In this document: positions 45,058-54,711 of the stretch, piece by piece
How the letters are laid out: every line of letters begins with the position of its first letter
Numbering within the stretch: the stretch's first letter is position 1
NCBI GenBank assembly: GCA_019915015.1
Contig: JAHBBC010000027.1
Location: 310,001-374,000 of the forward strand
Length of the DNA stretch: 64,000 bases
Source of the DNA: Auriscalpium vulgare
Lineage: Eukaryota; Basidiomycota; Agaricomycetes; Russulales; Auriscalpiaceae
Direction of reading: 5' to 3'
Position numbers and translations under genes: made by a program
Notes under the pieces: generated by a model
Databases searched by the model: none
What the model saw: the letters and a program-made list of their open reading frames with translations, nothing else
Told to the model about the DNA's origin: nothing

Positions 45058-47431
45058 TCATTGGGGTGCCGCCTCCTGTCCGTCATGATGCCTCGCTCCA
45101 ATCGCGCCCGCGATGCGCACTGCTGTCTGCAAAACTACCGCAGCATCAGCACTCTTACGCTTTTTGGCTGCTGGTAACAACTGTGTCACAGCCGCTTCTG
45201 TATCACTAGACCGGTCGGCGTCTGAAGATGAAGTGGAGGATGACGCATGGTCAGCGCGGGCAACAGAGCGGCGCAGATGAGCAGAGGCAGTGATTTTCTT
45301 GACTTGTCGTGTCTTCACCGCCTTTGACACGGTACCCTTGCGCTGGCCGTCCAATGACAGCGTCCTCCGCTCAACGCTCCGAATTTCGCGCTCCACATAG
45401 AACACCGGGACAGCGGGTCTGGATCGCCTTGACAGGCTATCACTCTAGCGAGCGCAAATGTTAGCGGCTATGCGTAGCATTATTATATGGAGCCGCTCGC
45501 GCGTGTACGTACCTTCGCGATACGCCATCCAGCAGCTTGATGGAAACCCCATTACCACAATACTCAAGCGGACCGATCGCAACGTCCTTCGTGTGCTGGA
45601 TGATGTAGGAAAATAATTTCTCCTTGTACGCGCTGCCTTTTTGAGGCTTCAAGGGTGTCCTGTATGATGTAGCCGTCAGAACCAGGGGCCGGAGAGAGGC
45701 CCAGGTGATAACAGGGCGTACCCTTCAGGAACAACGGTGGATGGGATAACAGACCATATCTGCTTCTTGGTCAAATATAGTTCAGTGCGAGGATATCTCT
45801 TCGCCATTGCTGGACCATCAAGGAACAAATCGCCCGCATTGTAGAGCGTGGCACAGAGATAGGTCGGCGACGCAAGAAGTCCTGCAGAGTTTTATGAGAG
45901 TTGAGCTCGCACGTAAGTCGGAGATGTAGATTTGGAGAAATACCTTCTGCGCGGTAGTATGCAGTCAGCGGATCATCGACTGGTACTGGAGGCTGGTCCG
46001 GGAAAATGGCCTGCCAACGCTCAGCCCCAAAAATGAGGTGGCCAAGGTGGCCCTCCTGCAACAGTGTTGTCTTGAGATAAGACGGCTCGAAGGCATCGCA
46101 GAATTCAGGGCTGGAGACATCGTTACACGTCTGATAATTGATTCCATCAGTCGGAAGTCGTAAACTGTTGAACCCAGATGGAATGGCGCACATTCATCCG
46201 TTCAATAAGCTCCACTGTGCGCGACGAGGTCCGCACCATCTTCTTGCCGTACACGAACAAGTACTTGCTGTATTGCTTGCGTTCTCCAATAGTCGGTGCG
46301 AGGATACCATTGCCGCGACGAATGCAAGGCACAACGAGCTCTGGCCTGTGTATCAAAGACCGCCGAGTGAGCGGGCACGAGATAGGGACAAAGATGGGTG
46401 CGGCATACCAGACACAATAGACAGAGGTCCACGCAAAACAGTAGAAAGCCTCGCACAAGCGAGCGCAACGCGACGGGCAATCGAAAACGTCTGCCTCGGT
46501 TAGCCACGGAGGAAGGCCAGCAAGGAAGGCAATTTCCGATGACGTATAAACACCAACCCCGAAGAAAACGTCTCGCATCTCCCGGATGGCGTCAATGACG
46601 ATGCGCTGGCGGCGCGCAGCTCTGTAGTTCTTGCGGTTTTCTTTGATCCAGCCTACCAGGAGAACGAGAACCGAATGGTACGACTCCAGGATATCGACAA
46701 ACTGGTATGGGACCTTCTCGTCGGAGAATCCCCAGCGCATCTGTCAGAACAAAATTAGCCACATGCACGGACGACCGCCTGGCAAGGAAAACACTCACCT
46801 GGAACAGATTATCGCGGGTATTGAATGATATGACAAAGTCCTGAAAGACAAACGCAACTCCAATGCGGAACACTCGCAGCTGCAGAACAAGGTGCTCAGA
46901 GAGGTGCAGTCGGTGACAGAGTCAGAGCAAGCAATGACATACATCGCGCGGCACATTGCAAATGGACGTCTCCCATGTGCGAAAGGAATAGAACTGTGTC
47001 GATGTATGTGTCAGGTACTGGAACTGTGCGACCGGACGTCAAAACAAGACAAATGACCGAGACAGATAGCCACGTACTTGCATCCAGAGCTTTCCAAAAT
47101 TCATCAGAACGGTGCGTGACGTTGCCTTGATACCGCAGAGCACAAGCCCGCTGAGCTCATCCGTAGTTTGCAGTTGAGGCGGCCAGATGGGCGTCTGGCC
47201 GCGCAGCTGCCCACGCTGTGCCTTGGATTGTGGTCCCAGGATGCTGACAAGGTCCTGACACTGTCTTTTGTCGTGCCGCGGATGCGCGTCGCCCAGAGCT
47301 TTCATGGCCTTCACCTCCTCGCCAGTCGCGTCGTACCAGAGGGAGGCCAGCCTCCAGTCCGAGTTGGGGTTCGCCTCGAAGACTTCTCGCAAGTACGCCC
47401 CACTGGCCATGCTTTCTCGATACTCGGGCAT
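45058..47431 (-). CDS. Spliced transposon protein of unknown function (inner element, second gene)
   Basis: The ATG at 47431 starts MPEYRESMASGAYLREVFEA. Exons continue with LCGIKATSRTVLMNFGKLWM, FVFQDFVISFNTRDNLFQ, MRWGFSDEKVPYQFVDILES, then FFGVGVYTSSEIAFLAGLPP, GKKMVRTSSRTVELIERMNV, LLQEGHLGHLIFGAERWQAI, YNAGDLFLDGPAMAKRYPRT and EKLFSYIIQHTKDVAIGPLE, ending with a Lys/Ser-rich tail at 45058. The blocks are separated by stretches with GT-AG ends and stops, as expected for short introns. They follow one another in a single strand without visible lesions. No known domain is recognised; the many Trp/Tyr/Phe residues suggest a folded protein, not a low-complexity one. It lies between the exon-module array and the non-coding centre. 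Confidence 0.5.
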
Positions 47432-47911
47432 CGAGGGAGAGGAGGTGCAGAGGGGGTTAGTGTCTTGTGGATGAGGCAGATGGAACGCGAGGGCAAGGCA
47501 CTCTGAGCGCGGGTTTTGCCGGTAATCAACAAGCTCGCGACGCGGTGCGAGACGGTCACGTGCAACGCGCATTCCGCACCGCTTGAGGTGTACCAATCGG
47601 ATTTGTTTTGGTTTCTGTGCAGGGGCAAGGGTTTTAGAACTATCTCGAATGATCTAGCTAGGTCTCAGAGCTTAGCCGTAGATGCCCCGGCCCACACAAA
47701 TTTTTGGCAGCGAGAGAGGTGTCCCGAAAAGGAAGGTATGGGCAGTGGCGTCGCCTCTCCTTATCGCGACCTTGCTCAGTGCTTCACCCCATACGCCCGC
47801 GAATTCTAGCCCAATTCCTTTCGCCTCAACGGCGCTGGTCAGCTGTGCGTCTCCCCTCCACAGCACTGCAGGCCGCGTTAAGATCTTAAGATCCGTGACT
47901 CCTATCTCGAG

Positions 47912-48440
47912 GTGCGTCGTCTTTTCGTTGCTTTGCATTAGCCTATGCTCACAGAGGAGTATCCCAGCCAATTCGGACCCAATCTCTCTCGTCTCAGCGA
48001 CAGCGGAGAGCTGTAATCCACCCGCGTTCACCCAGTACGCCGCGTCGCGATGCGTGCCCGGAGTCTGGAGGTGCGTCGTCTTTTCGTTGCTTTGCATTAG
48101 CCTATGCTCACAGAGGAGTATCTCAGCCAATTCGGACCCAATCCCTCTCGTCTCAGCGACAGCGGAGAGCTGTAGTCCACCCGCTTCCACTGCAGTACGC
48201 CGCGTCGCGATGCGTGCCCGGCGTCTCGAGGTGCGTCGTTTTTGCGATGTTTTGCATTAGCCTATGCTCACAGAGGAGTATCTCAGCCAATTCGGACCCA
48301 ATTCCTCTCGTCTCAGCGACAGCGGAGAGCTGCACACCACCCGCTTCTGCCGCGGTACGCTGCGTCGCGATGCGTGTCTCCACGCCCCCTGTACGTCGTT
48401 TTTCATCCTATTAGCATACTATATTCTAACTAATATAACA
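47912..48440 (+). repeat. Tandem array of exon-intron-like modules (period ~160 bp)
   Basis: Three near-identical units each consist of a 43-nt segment starting GTGCGTCGT and ending CCTATGCTCACAG (47912-47954, 48071-48113, 48231-48273), then a 116-117-nt segment starting AGGAGTATC. A fourth, diverged unit lies before them (about 47745-47900), and a final GTACGT...ATAACAG segment follows the array. The 43-nt parts have perfect intron-like ends, and 117 nt is 39 codons, so the array looks like an exon plus intron multiplied in tandem. Open frames exist on both strands, so the coding strand is not certain. Confidence 0.7.
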
Positions 48441-48914
48441 GTTTCAACTCATGACATCTCACATGGTCCCCGACGCGTTCGGATCACTGTATTTTCTCGG
48501 TGTTGGAGGCGCAAGGTATACTCGGGGTGTTCTTGGTACGGCAGAGAGTCGGGAAGTGGTGTGAACGCAGCAGTGCTGGCCTAGGGTCGAGAGATCGAGA
48601 GAGTGGGGCTTGCGCAGGGAGGCAGCTTTGACGGTGCGGATGGAGAAGAAATGGCAAGGGTAAGAGGGTGTAATGGTATGGTCCTAAAAGAGAGATGATG
48701 CTGTCAGTGCGCGACGATAACATCGTCAGCATTGTCAGTGTCGGCATCAGCCAGCGCGCTCGTTGCACCGGTCTACCTGGAGGCATTTTCATTGTGCAGC
48801 AGAGCTGTCGCCGACGCAGCTGGAATCCAGAGCCTGAGTGATCTCATGTTTTCCATGGTTCAAAGACTCGTGAGATGTACTAATACTACGGTTATAAAAT
48901 CTGATCTTTGTCTG
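48441..48914. other. Spacer between the module array and the integrase gene
   Basis: No gene is seen. It presumably holds the 3' end of the integrase transcript. Confidence 0.35.
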
Positions 48915-50624
48915 CTATGTGCGCATACGCGCCTGCAGAAGCAATACTGCCTCACAGTAAGTATCAATTCCCCACTTTTGATCATCTGCCTGAAGGTCAA
49001 TGTCCGATAGAAGGTCCTGAGCATCGGTAAGGTCTTCATTGTCCTCGCCTATGTGATCTTGTTCGGTGTCCCCTTCCGCTGCAAAACCGGCCTCGTGTTC
49101 CTCATCTCTCACCTCATCAGCCGGAGGCATCGGTGCGTCGAAATCCACACCGTACAACGGATCGGACGCATCTTCAGGGGGATCACCCGGGTCGCCGGTC
49201 CAGTAGCCCCCGCGCAGGGCTTTTTCCCGACTGAGCTCATATAGAGCAAGCGGTGTGCGATGTTGAGCGGTACGAATGCTATGGTGATTCCAGGCATCCA
49301 TCGTGCGATTGAGTGATTCTTGAATTCGCGGGAGGAAGACAAGGATAAGGCAAGCACGATGGGCTGGGTCTTCCATGTTGAGAAGCCCACACTCTTCAAG
49401 ATGGAAGAACACTTGACGGTAACTTTCAACGGTGCCCTTGCGCACGTCACGCCAGAGGCGCTCAATCCGGACGTTGTGCACAGACCTTCCGAGAGAAGTG
49501 AGCATTCCCTCAGTGGGACACTAGAAATGGTATGTGCACGAACCGTCCTCGGAGATACGCACGGTGATGCTCACCGCGCTTCTCGATCATCCTCCGCTCA
49601 ACACCATTGTTCTCTGTGCCGAAGTCTCCCCGCACCCGACTTGGCCATCCAAACACATCCACGGCTTCCGCAAAAGCACTCTCGACGGTGTTGGAGCGCT
49701 TGTTGGAGCGACATGCGAGGTAGATGATCATCCGCGAGTGACCATCAATGCATCCGTGAATGTAAAAGCCCCAAGGTCGGAGCTTTTCATTTCCATCCAT
49801 ATGCCAGAGTGCATTTGCCCCGCGGACACGATACACGCGCCGCTTGATGATACCGGACCATCTGTAGAGAGGTTCAGATAAAATCATAAGCAATTCAAGT
49901 CTGGAAATCAGACTAACCTGGTCAGAACACCCAGGGGGTCGACACGGCGCAAACTTGCTTGTACCCGCTTGAGCGACACATGAATATTTTTTGATTCTAG
50001 GTGTCCTTTCACCAAAGCTGAACCTTCAAAGGGATGGGCGAGTGAGATTTCAGCCACCGACTCATCCAAATCGTCGTCGTCGATGGCGGTCAACGCAGGT
50101 CGGGATGATGATATGCCATTGGCTCGGAGGTGATTGTAGATAGTTTGCCGAGTGACGCCCATGACGGTCGCAATCTCCTCCCAGGGGTTTCCCAGATCAT
50201 GCAGAGCGATGGCACGAGCAAGATTAAGTTGGAAAGCAGGTTGGCCAGGCCTTCCGGTGTAGACCCGGGGGAGACGTTCTGCATGAGAGGTAGATCCTGC
50301 CTCCAGATGGGCAACAAGGGGCTGCAAGAGGTCTTCCACAAAATTGAGAAGGCCATCTTGATCATCTGGTGTGGTGTACGGATCATCGAGGTTGGTCAAG
50401 ACACGCCGAATGGCCTCGAGCTGAAGGCAGATACGCTCCACAGCAGGAGTCTCGACGTTCGGAAGAGACTGGATGATGAAATTTGCCTCCACAGAGATTT
50501 TGTGGGCCTCCACCAGAAAGGTATGGACGCCAGGTTGACCATCGGCTGCCGGCGGGGAGTGTGGGTAGTCACCACCATCTTCATCATCGGACTGCTGCAT
50601 ATTATGTTCTTCTGTGTCAGACAA
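48915..50624 (-). CDS. DD35E integrase/transposase (retroviral-integrase-like core domain)
   Basis: Exons 50624-49918, 49861-49544 and 49485-48915 with introns of 56 and 58 nt join in frame to 531 aa. Residues ~136-168 form a helix-turn-helix (NPWEEIATVMGVTRQTIYNH). The catalytic core has Asp258 in WHMDGN, Asp315 in RVRGDFGTEN and Glu350 in VRIERLW, so the spacing of the last two is exactly 35, the DD35E signature of retroviral integrases. GCIDGHSRMI and SVHNVRIERLWRDV match the integrase-core family found scattered in fungi and fish. The C-terminus is acidic. All catalytic residues and the frame are intact, so it is a good candidate for the enzyme that moves this element family. The second intron uses a GTTCGT donor, which is unusual. 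Confidence 0.85.
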
Positions 50625-51420
50625 ATCAGATAAGATACAGCTCCAAAAATGAGAGCAACTAACCTTAGCCTGGACTGTTAGATTGACTGAGTAAATGTCC
50701 CTGGAATGCCCTCAGGTAGAAGCGGCTGTCATCAGCAAAAAGTGCTGAAGTCGCGAGAAGGCGCCTATGCCTTCCCCATTGGGACAGGCCTCAGATGGGT
50801 ACCTTTTCAGTTGCCTCGCAAACCGCCGGTCGGGGACGCAACTGTGCATCCCTCCCCGGCCAGATTTTCCGCGGCGCCGTGCAGCTCTTGAGCGCAGCTG
50901 CTCGAGCTTGTGTCGTGGCTATTGTTCAGGTCCGTGAACTTGCCGTGAACGGCCACCCAGCGCCGCGCGCAGGCACACCGGAACCCGTTCTCGGACCAAT
51001 ACACCAATACTTGGCGATCATGGGGGGTGCTGCATGTTGTGTCTGCTGTGGCAGCGATGAAGGTGATGGTGTTCTGGTGCTGAGTGTGCGCAAGGACGCG
51101 ACGGACGGTCGAGGAGGTGCTCAGGTTTGCGCCGTGGACCTATTAGGAGGAGGGCTGGGAGCTGAGGCTGGACGATGTGAGGATTGTACGCACGGTCATA
51201 GTCGGTCATAGTCATGCCTCATGTGTGCGTCAAGCCGGCGTGGCGACGACGACGACGATGACGGACAGATGGGGCTGGGTCAACGACATAGTCGTGGGGA
51301 CGGCACACTGAGACTTTGCGGTGCAAGGACCAGGCGGGGGCCGAAAATACCAGTTCTCTGACTCTCAGGCTGGTCATCGGTCGATGAGGAGGTCGATGAG
51401 GAGAAATTTCAGTCATTCAA
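50625..51420. other. Upstream region of the integrase gene, no gene seen
   Basis: Frames here are short or low-complexity. It contains a GACGACGACGACGATGACGG run near 51245. Confidence 0.35.
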
Positions 51421-51780
51421 ACCTGTGCATATATTGAATTCTTGTGAGCATGTGTATATTCTCATGCTTTTATATACTTGTGCAAATTCTTATGCTCGAA
51501 CTTACTTGTGTATTTTCGATGAACCATTGGAACATGTGCATATTTGGCCACTTCTGGTACACGTGCATATTTTGATACATCCAGATAACCTGTGCATATT
51601 TTATATTTCTGGGACTTGTGTGTATATTTTGCATGTTGTAGGTCCTGTGCATATATCTCTGCATGCTGGTGCTACTTGTGCTTGTCAAATGCTCTTCTCC
51701 ATGAACTTGTGCATATTTTACTAGAGTAACAGCTCACTTGTGTACAAAATAATGAATTTTGTTCGACCTGTGTAAACCTG
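51421..51780. repeat. Right subterminal repeats of the inner element
   Basis: The words ACTTGTGCATATTTT or ACCTGTGCATATTTT recur about every 30-45 bp (near 51421, 51474, 51536, 51560, 51590, 51650, 51705). They are the inverted counterpart of the ACACAGGT words at the left ends, so the element carries inverted arrays of the same site. Confidence 0.65.
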
Positions 51781-51807
51781 GAATACTTTTACAGTATACC
51801 GCCCATA

Positions 51808-51813
51808 CCCTCA
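51808..51813. repeat. Right target-site duplication of the inner element (CCCTCA)
   Basis: Identical to 38825-38830. Confidence 0.88.
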
Positions 51814-52060
51814 CCCCTGTATGCTGTCAATTCTCCCACATAAACAACCTACGCTGATTTTGAGAGCGCACCAAAACCTGTGTAAAATCTTCAGCTGTGT
51901 TGATTTCTCCGCATATGTGACATGTGCGCATATTGCTTGCAAGATGGCACTTGGGTGAATTACAAGATATTTTAGGCATCTGGTGTCAATTTCTATGCAT
52001 TTTGCGAGATGTGTAAATTTGGACCATATTCTGGAATACTTTTACAGTATAGTTGCCATA
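51814..52060. repeat. Right end of the outer element with subterminal repeats and terminal inverted repeat
   Basis: Contains ACCTGTGTAAA, GCTGTGTTGA and GATGTGTAAATT words and ends with GGAATACTTTTACAGTATAG followed by TTGCCATA. Confidence 0.75.
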
Positions 52061-52066
52061 CAATTC
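52061..52066. repeat. Right target-site duplication of the outer element (CAATTC)
   Basis: Identical to 20182-20187; host sequence resumes at 52067. Confidence 0.85.
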
Positions 52067-52571
52067 ATTTTCCCGCCCACAGACCGCGCTTTGTGCGTGT
52101 GCATGATCGATGTGACGTTGTTTCGTCGGCTCTAGACGCCAGGCTACGCGAATGATGTGCTGTCCACGTCGTTCGCCGCCTAGCGCTGGAGCTGAGAGGC
52201 ATTATGCCGCACGAGCGCCCCCGGCACGTCTTCGAATCACAAAAGCTAGAATAGCTACGCTCAGCCCATGTATGTCGCATTGTCGTCTCATAATTCCGCC
52301 GAGTGCATACTGTCACAGTCGTGTTGGTACCCGGTGCTCGACGCGCATATGTAAGCGCGCCCTGCAGTTGCTGCCAAGCTGACACGTACTCTTTCTGGTG
52401 ATTATCATATACGTCACCATCATGTACTTATGCTGATGCTGCTGCTACTGGAAGGACAGCAACAAGGCAAGCAACCGGCAAATGTTTGCGGAACAATAAA
52501 CGTTGCAACTTACGATTCGTGAGTTGCTTGAGACGTCATACTGTTTGAATTGATGACTCCCTTCAAATATC
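52067..52571. other. Host intergenic sequence just right of the mobile block
   Basis: No gene is seen. In the ancestral locus this adjoined 20187. Confidence 0.4.
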
Positions 52572-54360
52572 ATGCCCTTTTTCCCGCAAATTCGCACTAC
52601 CGGTTTGGCGCGAGGCGTTCAGCCCCAAGTCGTTCGTCCCCAGGCCTTCGTTGACAATCCCGCGTTGACTACCAGCGGCTGTTCAACCCTGCCAGAGGCA
52701 TTGACGCAGCCCATGGCAAGCTCCCCAGTAGTCTTGAAATCGCGATCGTTGCTCTAGGTGCAGGCGGCACCTCTGGTTGCCGCCGGAGCTCAGGTTACCA
52801 CCTATGAGCAAGCCCCCGAGCCTGGCGGCCGCTTCAAGTCTCAAATGGTGGATTCCTTCGAGATTGGCGGTATGCGCTTCCCGCCCTGCGAACTTGCCAT
52901 GTACGCGCTCGCCGCAGCTCGCGGCTACACATTCATTTCCGACTTCCCCGATCCCGGGAAGTCTTCACTCTCCTCTCCCAGGACAGCGTCACCTACCAGT
53001 GGACCGATCCCCGCCAAGCTCCCGAGATCGCCCGCACCGTCGCCGCTGGCTTCCTCGCGCGTATTGACCGCGGAATCAGCAAGGACGGCGCGCCTTCGCT
53101 TCGTTCGTTTGTTGGCTCCAGCGGCTCGTCTAGTCGGACGACGAGAGCGTGCGCATGTTGGTCGTGCCCGACTGGCAGCGGTGGATCGACGCCTTCCGGG
53201 GCAACCCGCTCATCTCGGGCATGCAAAACATCTTCGGCCCCGACGCTGAGTGGGATGTCCCGGGCGGCGACGTCTGGTCCAAGCAGGACTTCAGGACCTT
53301 CGGCAATCTCGACATCAGCTCGGGCGGCTTCCGCGACCTTTTCGACCGCGACTTCTGTGGCGTTATGAAGCTCGTCCCCGATGGTTTCGATACTGACCAA
53401 GCCACTTTCGCCAAAGACGACGGCGGAGTGCTTACCCCCACCCCTGTCGAAGACCTTGTACGCGTTTAATGGACGGTGGCTGCGTCGGGCGGCGCGACGG
53501 GCCACTTTGATGCGGAGGTGCTGGGAATCAAGGTTGTTGGAGACACACCGCCGTAACAGTTCCAGCTTGCTATCAGGCGCAAAGGAGGCGCCACCGAGCT
53601 CGTCACACACGACGTTGTGATCGTCACCACCACAATCCACGTCGCCAGTGAGAAGATGATGCTCGCTGAACGCCAGAGTGAGGGCAAGCAGCTCTTCTCC
53701 AACAAAGTCTGCAACGCCATGCAAACCGTCGACCTTATCCCTTCTACAAAGCTCTTCAATGTCATCCCAGAGCTGCCCGCTGACTACCCTCGTGTTTTGC
53801 TTACCGACACGGTCCCTGGCCAGGTAAGCCGCCGGCACGTTATTCTTGCATATTGCTTACTAGCACCGTCTCGGCCAGGTCTACACGTTCAAATATGGCG
53901 GGAAGATGGTCGCGCTCGAAGACTACACCCGGAATTCGGGCTCCCGAGAGATCGAGACACTCTCAGCCGATGAACTTCATGCCAAGGTCCTCGAAACCGC
54001 CACGCGGATCACACAGCACACCCGGACTACGCGCAGCGGCTTGAGTCGGTTCAACCGGAAGTTCTCATCAAGCATGACTGGCAGCTCGATCCCGCATTTC
54101 GTGGCGCATTCATTCTCCCATCCTGCGATCAGCAGAAACTAGCTGTCGAGCTCGTGTATGCCTTCTTGAAGGTCAAGGACGAGGATGCACTGCCGATGTT
54201 CCTCGGCTCCGACAATAGTTCACATGAGAGCGGCTAGGGTGATGGCGTGTACTGCAACATAGCTAACATCGTCACGGCGATCATCTATAAGTATGGCGTT
54301 CTGAACGACCCCGAGCTCTCACCATTGAACTTGATGGAAGCTGGACTTTACCAGTACTGA
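52572..54360 (+). pseudogene. Flavin-containing amine oxidase (L-amino-acid oxidase-like), decayed
   Basis: The dinucleotide-binding region survives as EIAIVALGAGGTSG and, in another frame, VAAGAQVTTYEQAPEPGGRF. Further homologous blocks are SFEIGGMRFPPCELAMYALA, VPDWQRWIDAFRGNPLISGM, WDVPGGDVWSKQDFRTFGNL, KYGGKMVALEDYTRNSG and DWQLDPAFRGAFILPSCDQQ, and the end is reached at YKYGVLNDPELSPLNLMEAG. Blocks lie in different frames with several frameshifts, and stops interrupt the frame at about 53467, 53554 and 54236 (TAG where Trp is expected). Functional relatives deaminate L-amino acids with FAD and release ammonia and peroxide. This copy cannot make the full protein. Its start lies 500 bp from the mobile block. 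Confidence 0.8.
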
Positions 54361-54711
54361 CTGCATTTCCCTCATTTCCCCCTTAGTATGCGAGTCGTTT
54401 TGCATACATATTACACAGGCATCCTTCCTTTGAGCGTGTTATCAGTCTGGCTGCCAGTTGAAGGGTTTCAATGTGTCAGATCAACCAGACCCTTTTTGCG
54501 ACATCGTGCATCAAGCCTTCTTCTCAGCGTTCACACACAAATGTTTGAGCTCCAACCCATCTTTCAGATTTCCAGTAGGATTCGCCGTCTACGGACCACG
54601 GCAAATACGAACATGTAAGACGCAAAACCCCAGCTCATCTCAAAACGTAACAAGCAGAAAGCAGAAATAATCATGAAGCGTTGAGCGCAATAAATATCGT
54701 AATAACTCCCT
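54361..54711. other. Convergent 3' region between the amine oxidase relic and the secreted-protein gene
   Basis: No gene is seen. Confidence 0.45.

Larger units (their letters stand above)
38831..51807. mobile_element. Inner full-length DD35E-integrase transposon, 12,977 bp
   Basis: The left terminus TATGGCAAGTATACTG plus TAAAAGTATTCCAG and the inverted right terminus TATGGGCGGTATACTG plus TAAAAGTATTCCAG share 27 of 30 bases. The 6-bp duplication CCCTCA is perfect. Inside are AT-rich subterminal repeats at both ends, a long spliced plus-strand gene (39641-43391), a long spliced minus-strand gene (45058-47431), a tandem array of exon-intron-like modules (47912-48440) and an intact integrase (48915-50624). 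It is inserted in the outer copy of its own family. I cannot assign it to a named superfamily. Polintons/Mavericks also have 6-bp duplications and an integrase, but no DNA polymerase B, capsid or ATPase gene is seen here. Confidence 0.85.
20188..52060. mobile_element. Outer composite transposon (DD35E-integrase family), split by two insertions
   Basis: The left end reads TATGGGCACTATACTG followed by TAAAAGTATTCC. The right end, reverse complemented, reads TATGGCAACTATACTG followed by TAAAAGTATTCC: a 28-bp inverted repeat with two mismatches. Both sides carry the perfect 6-bp duplication CAATTC. The element now spans 31,873 bp because it holds a KDZ transposon and a second copy of its own family. 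Own sequence is limited to about 20188-21936, 37015-38830 and 51808-52060. That remainder carries AT-rich subterminal repeats and a truncated integrase-like frame, so this copy is defective. Confidence 0.85.

Noticed and set aside
47912..48440. CRISPR-like array
   Set aside because: Units are homologous over their full ~160 bp with no variable spacers, and the organism is a fungus.
38831..51807. Assignment of the inner element to Polintons/Mavericks
   Set aside because: The 6-bp duplication and integrase fit, but there is no DNA polymerase B, packaging ATPase, protease or capsid gene and the TIRs are short.
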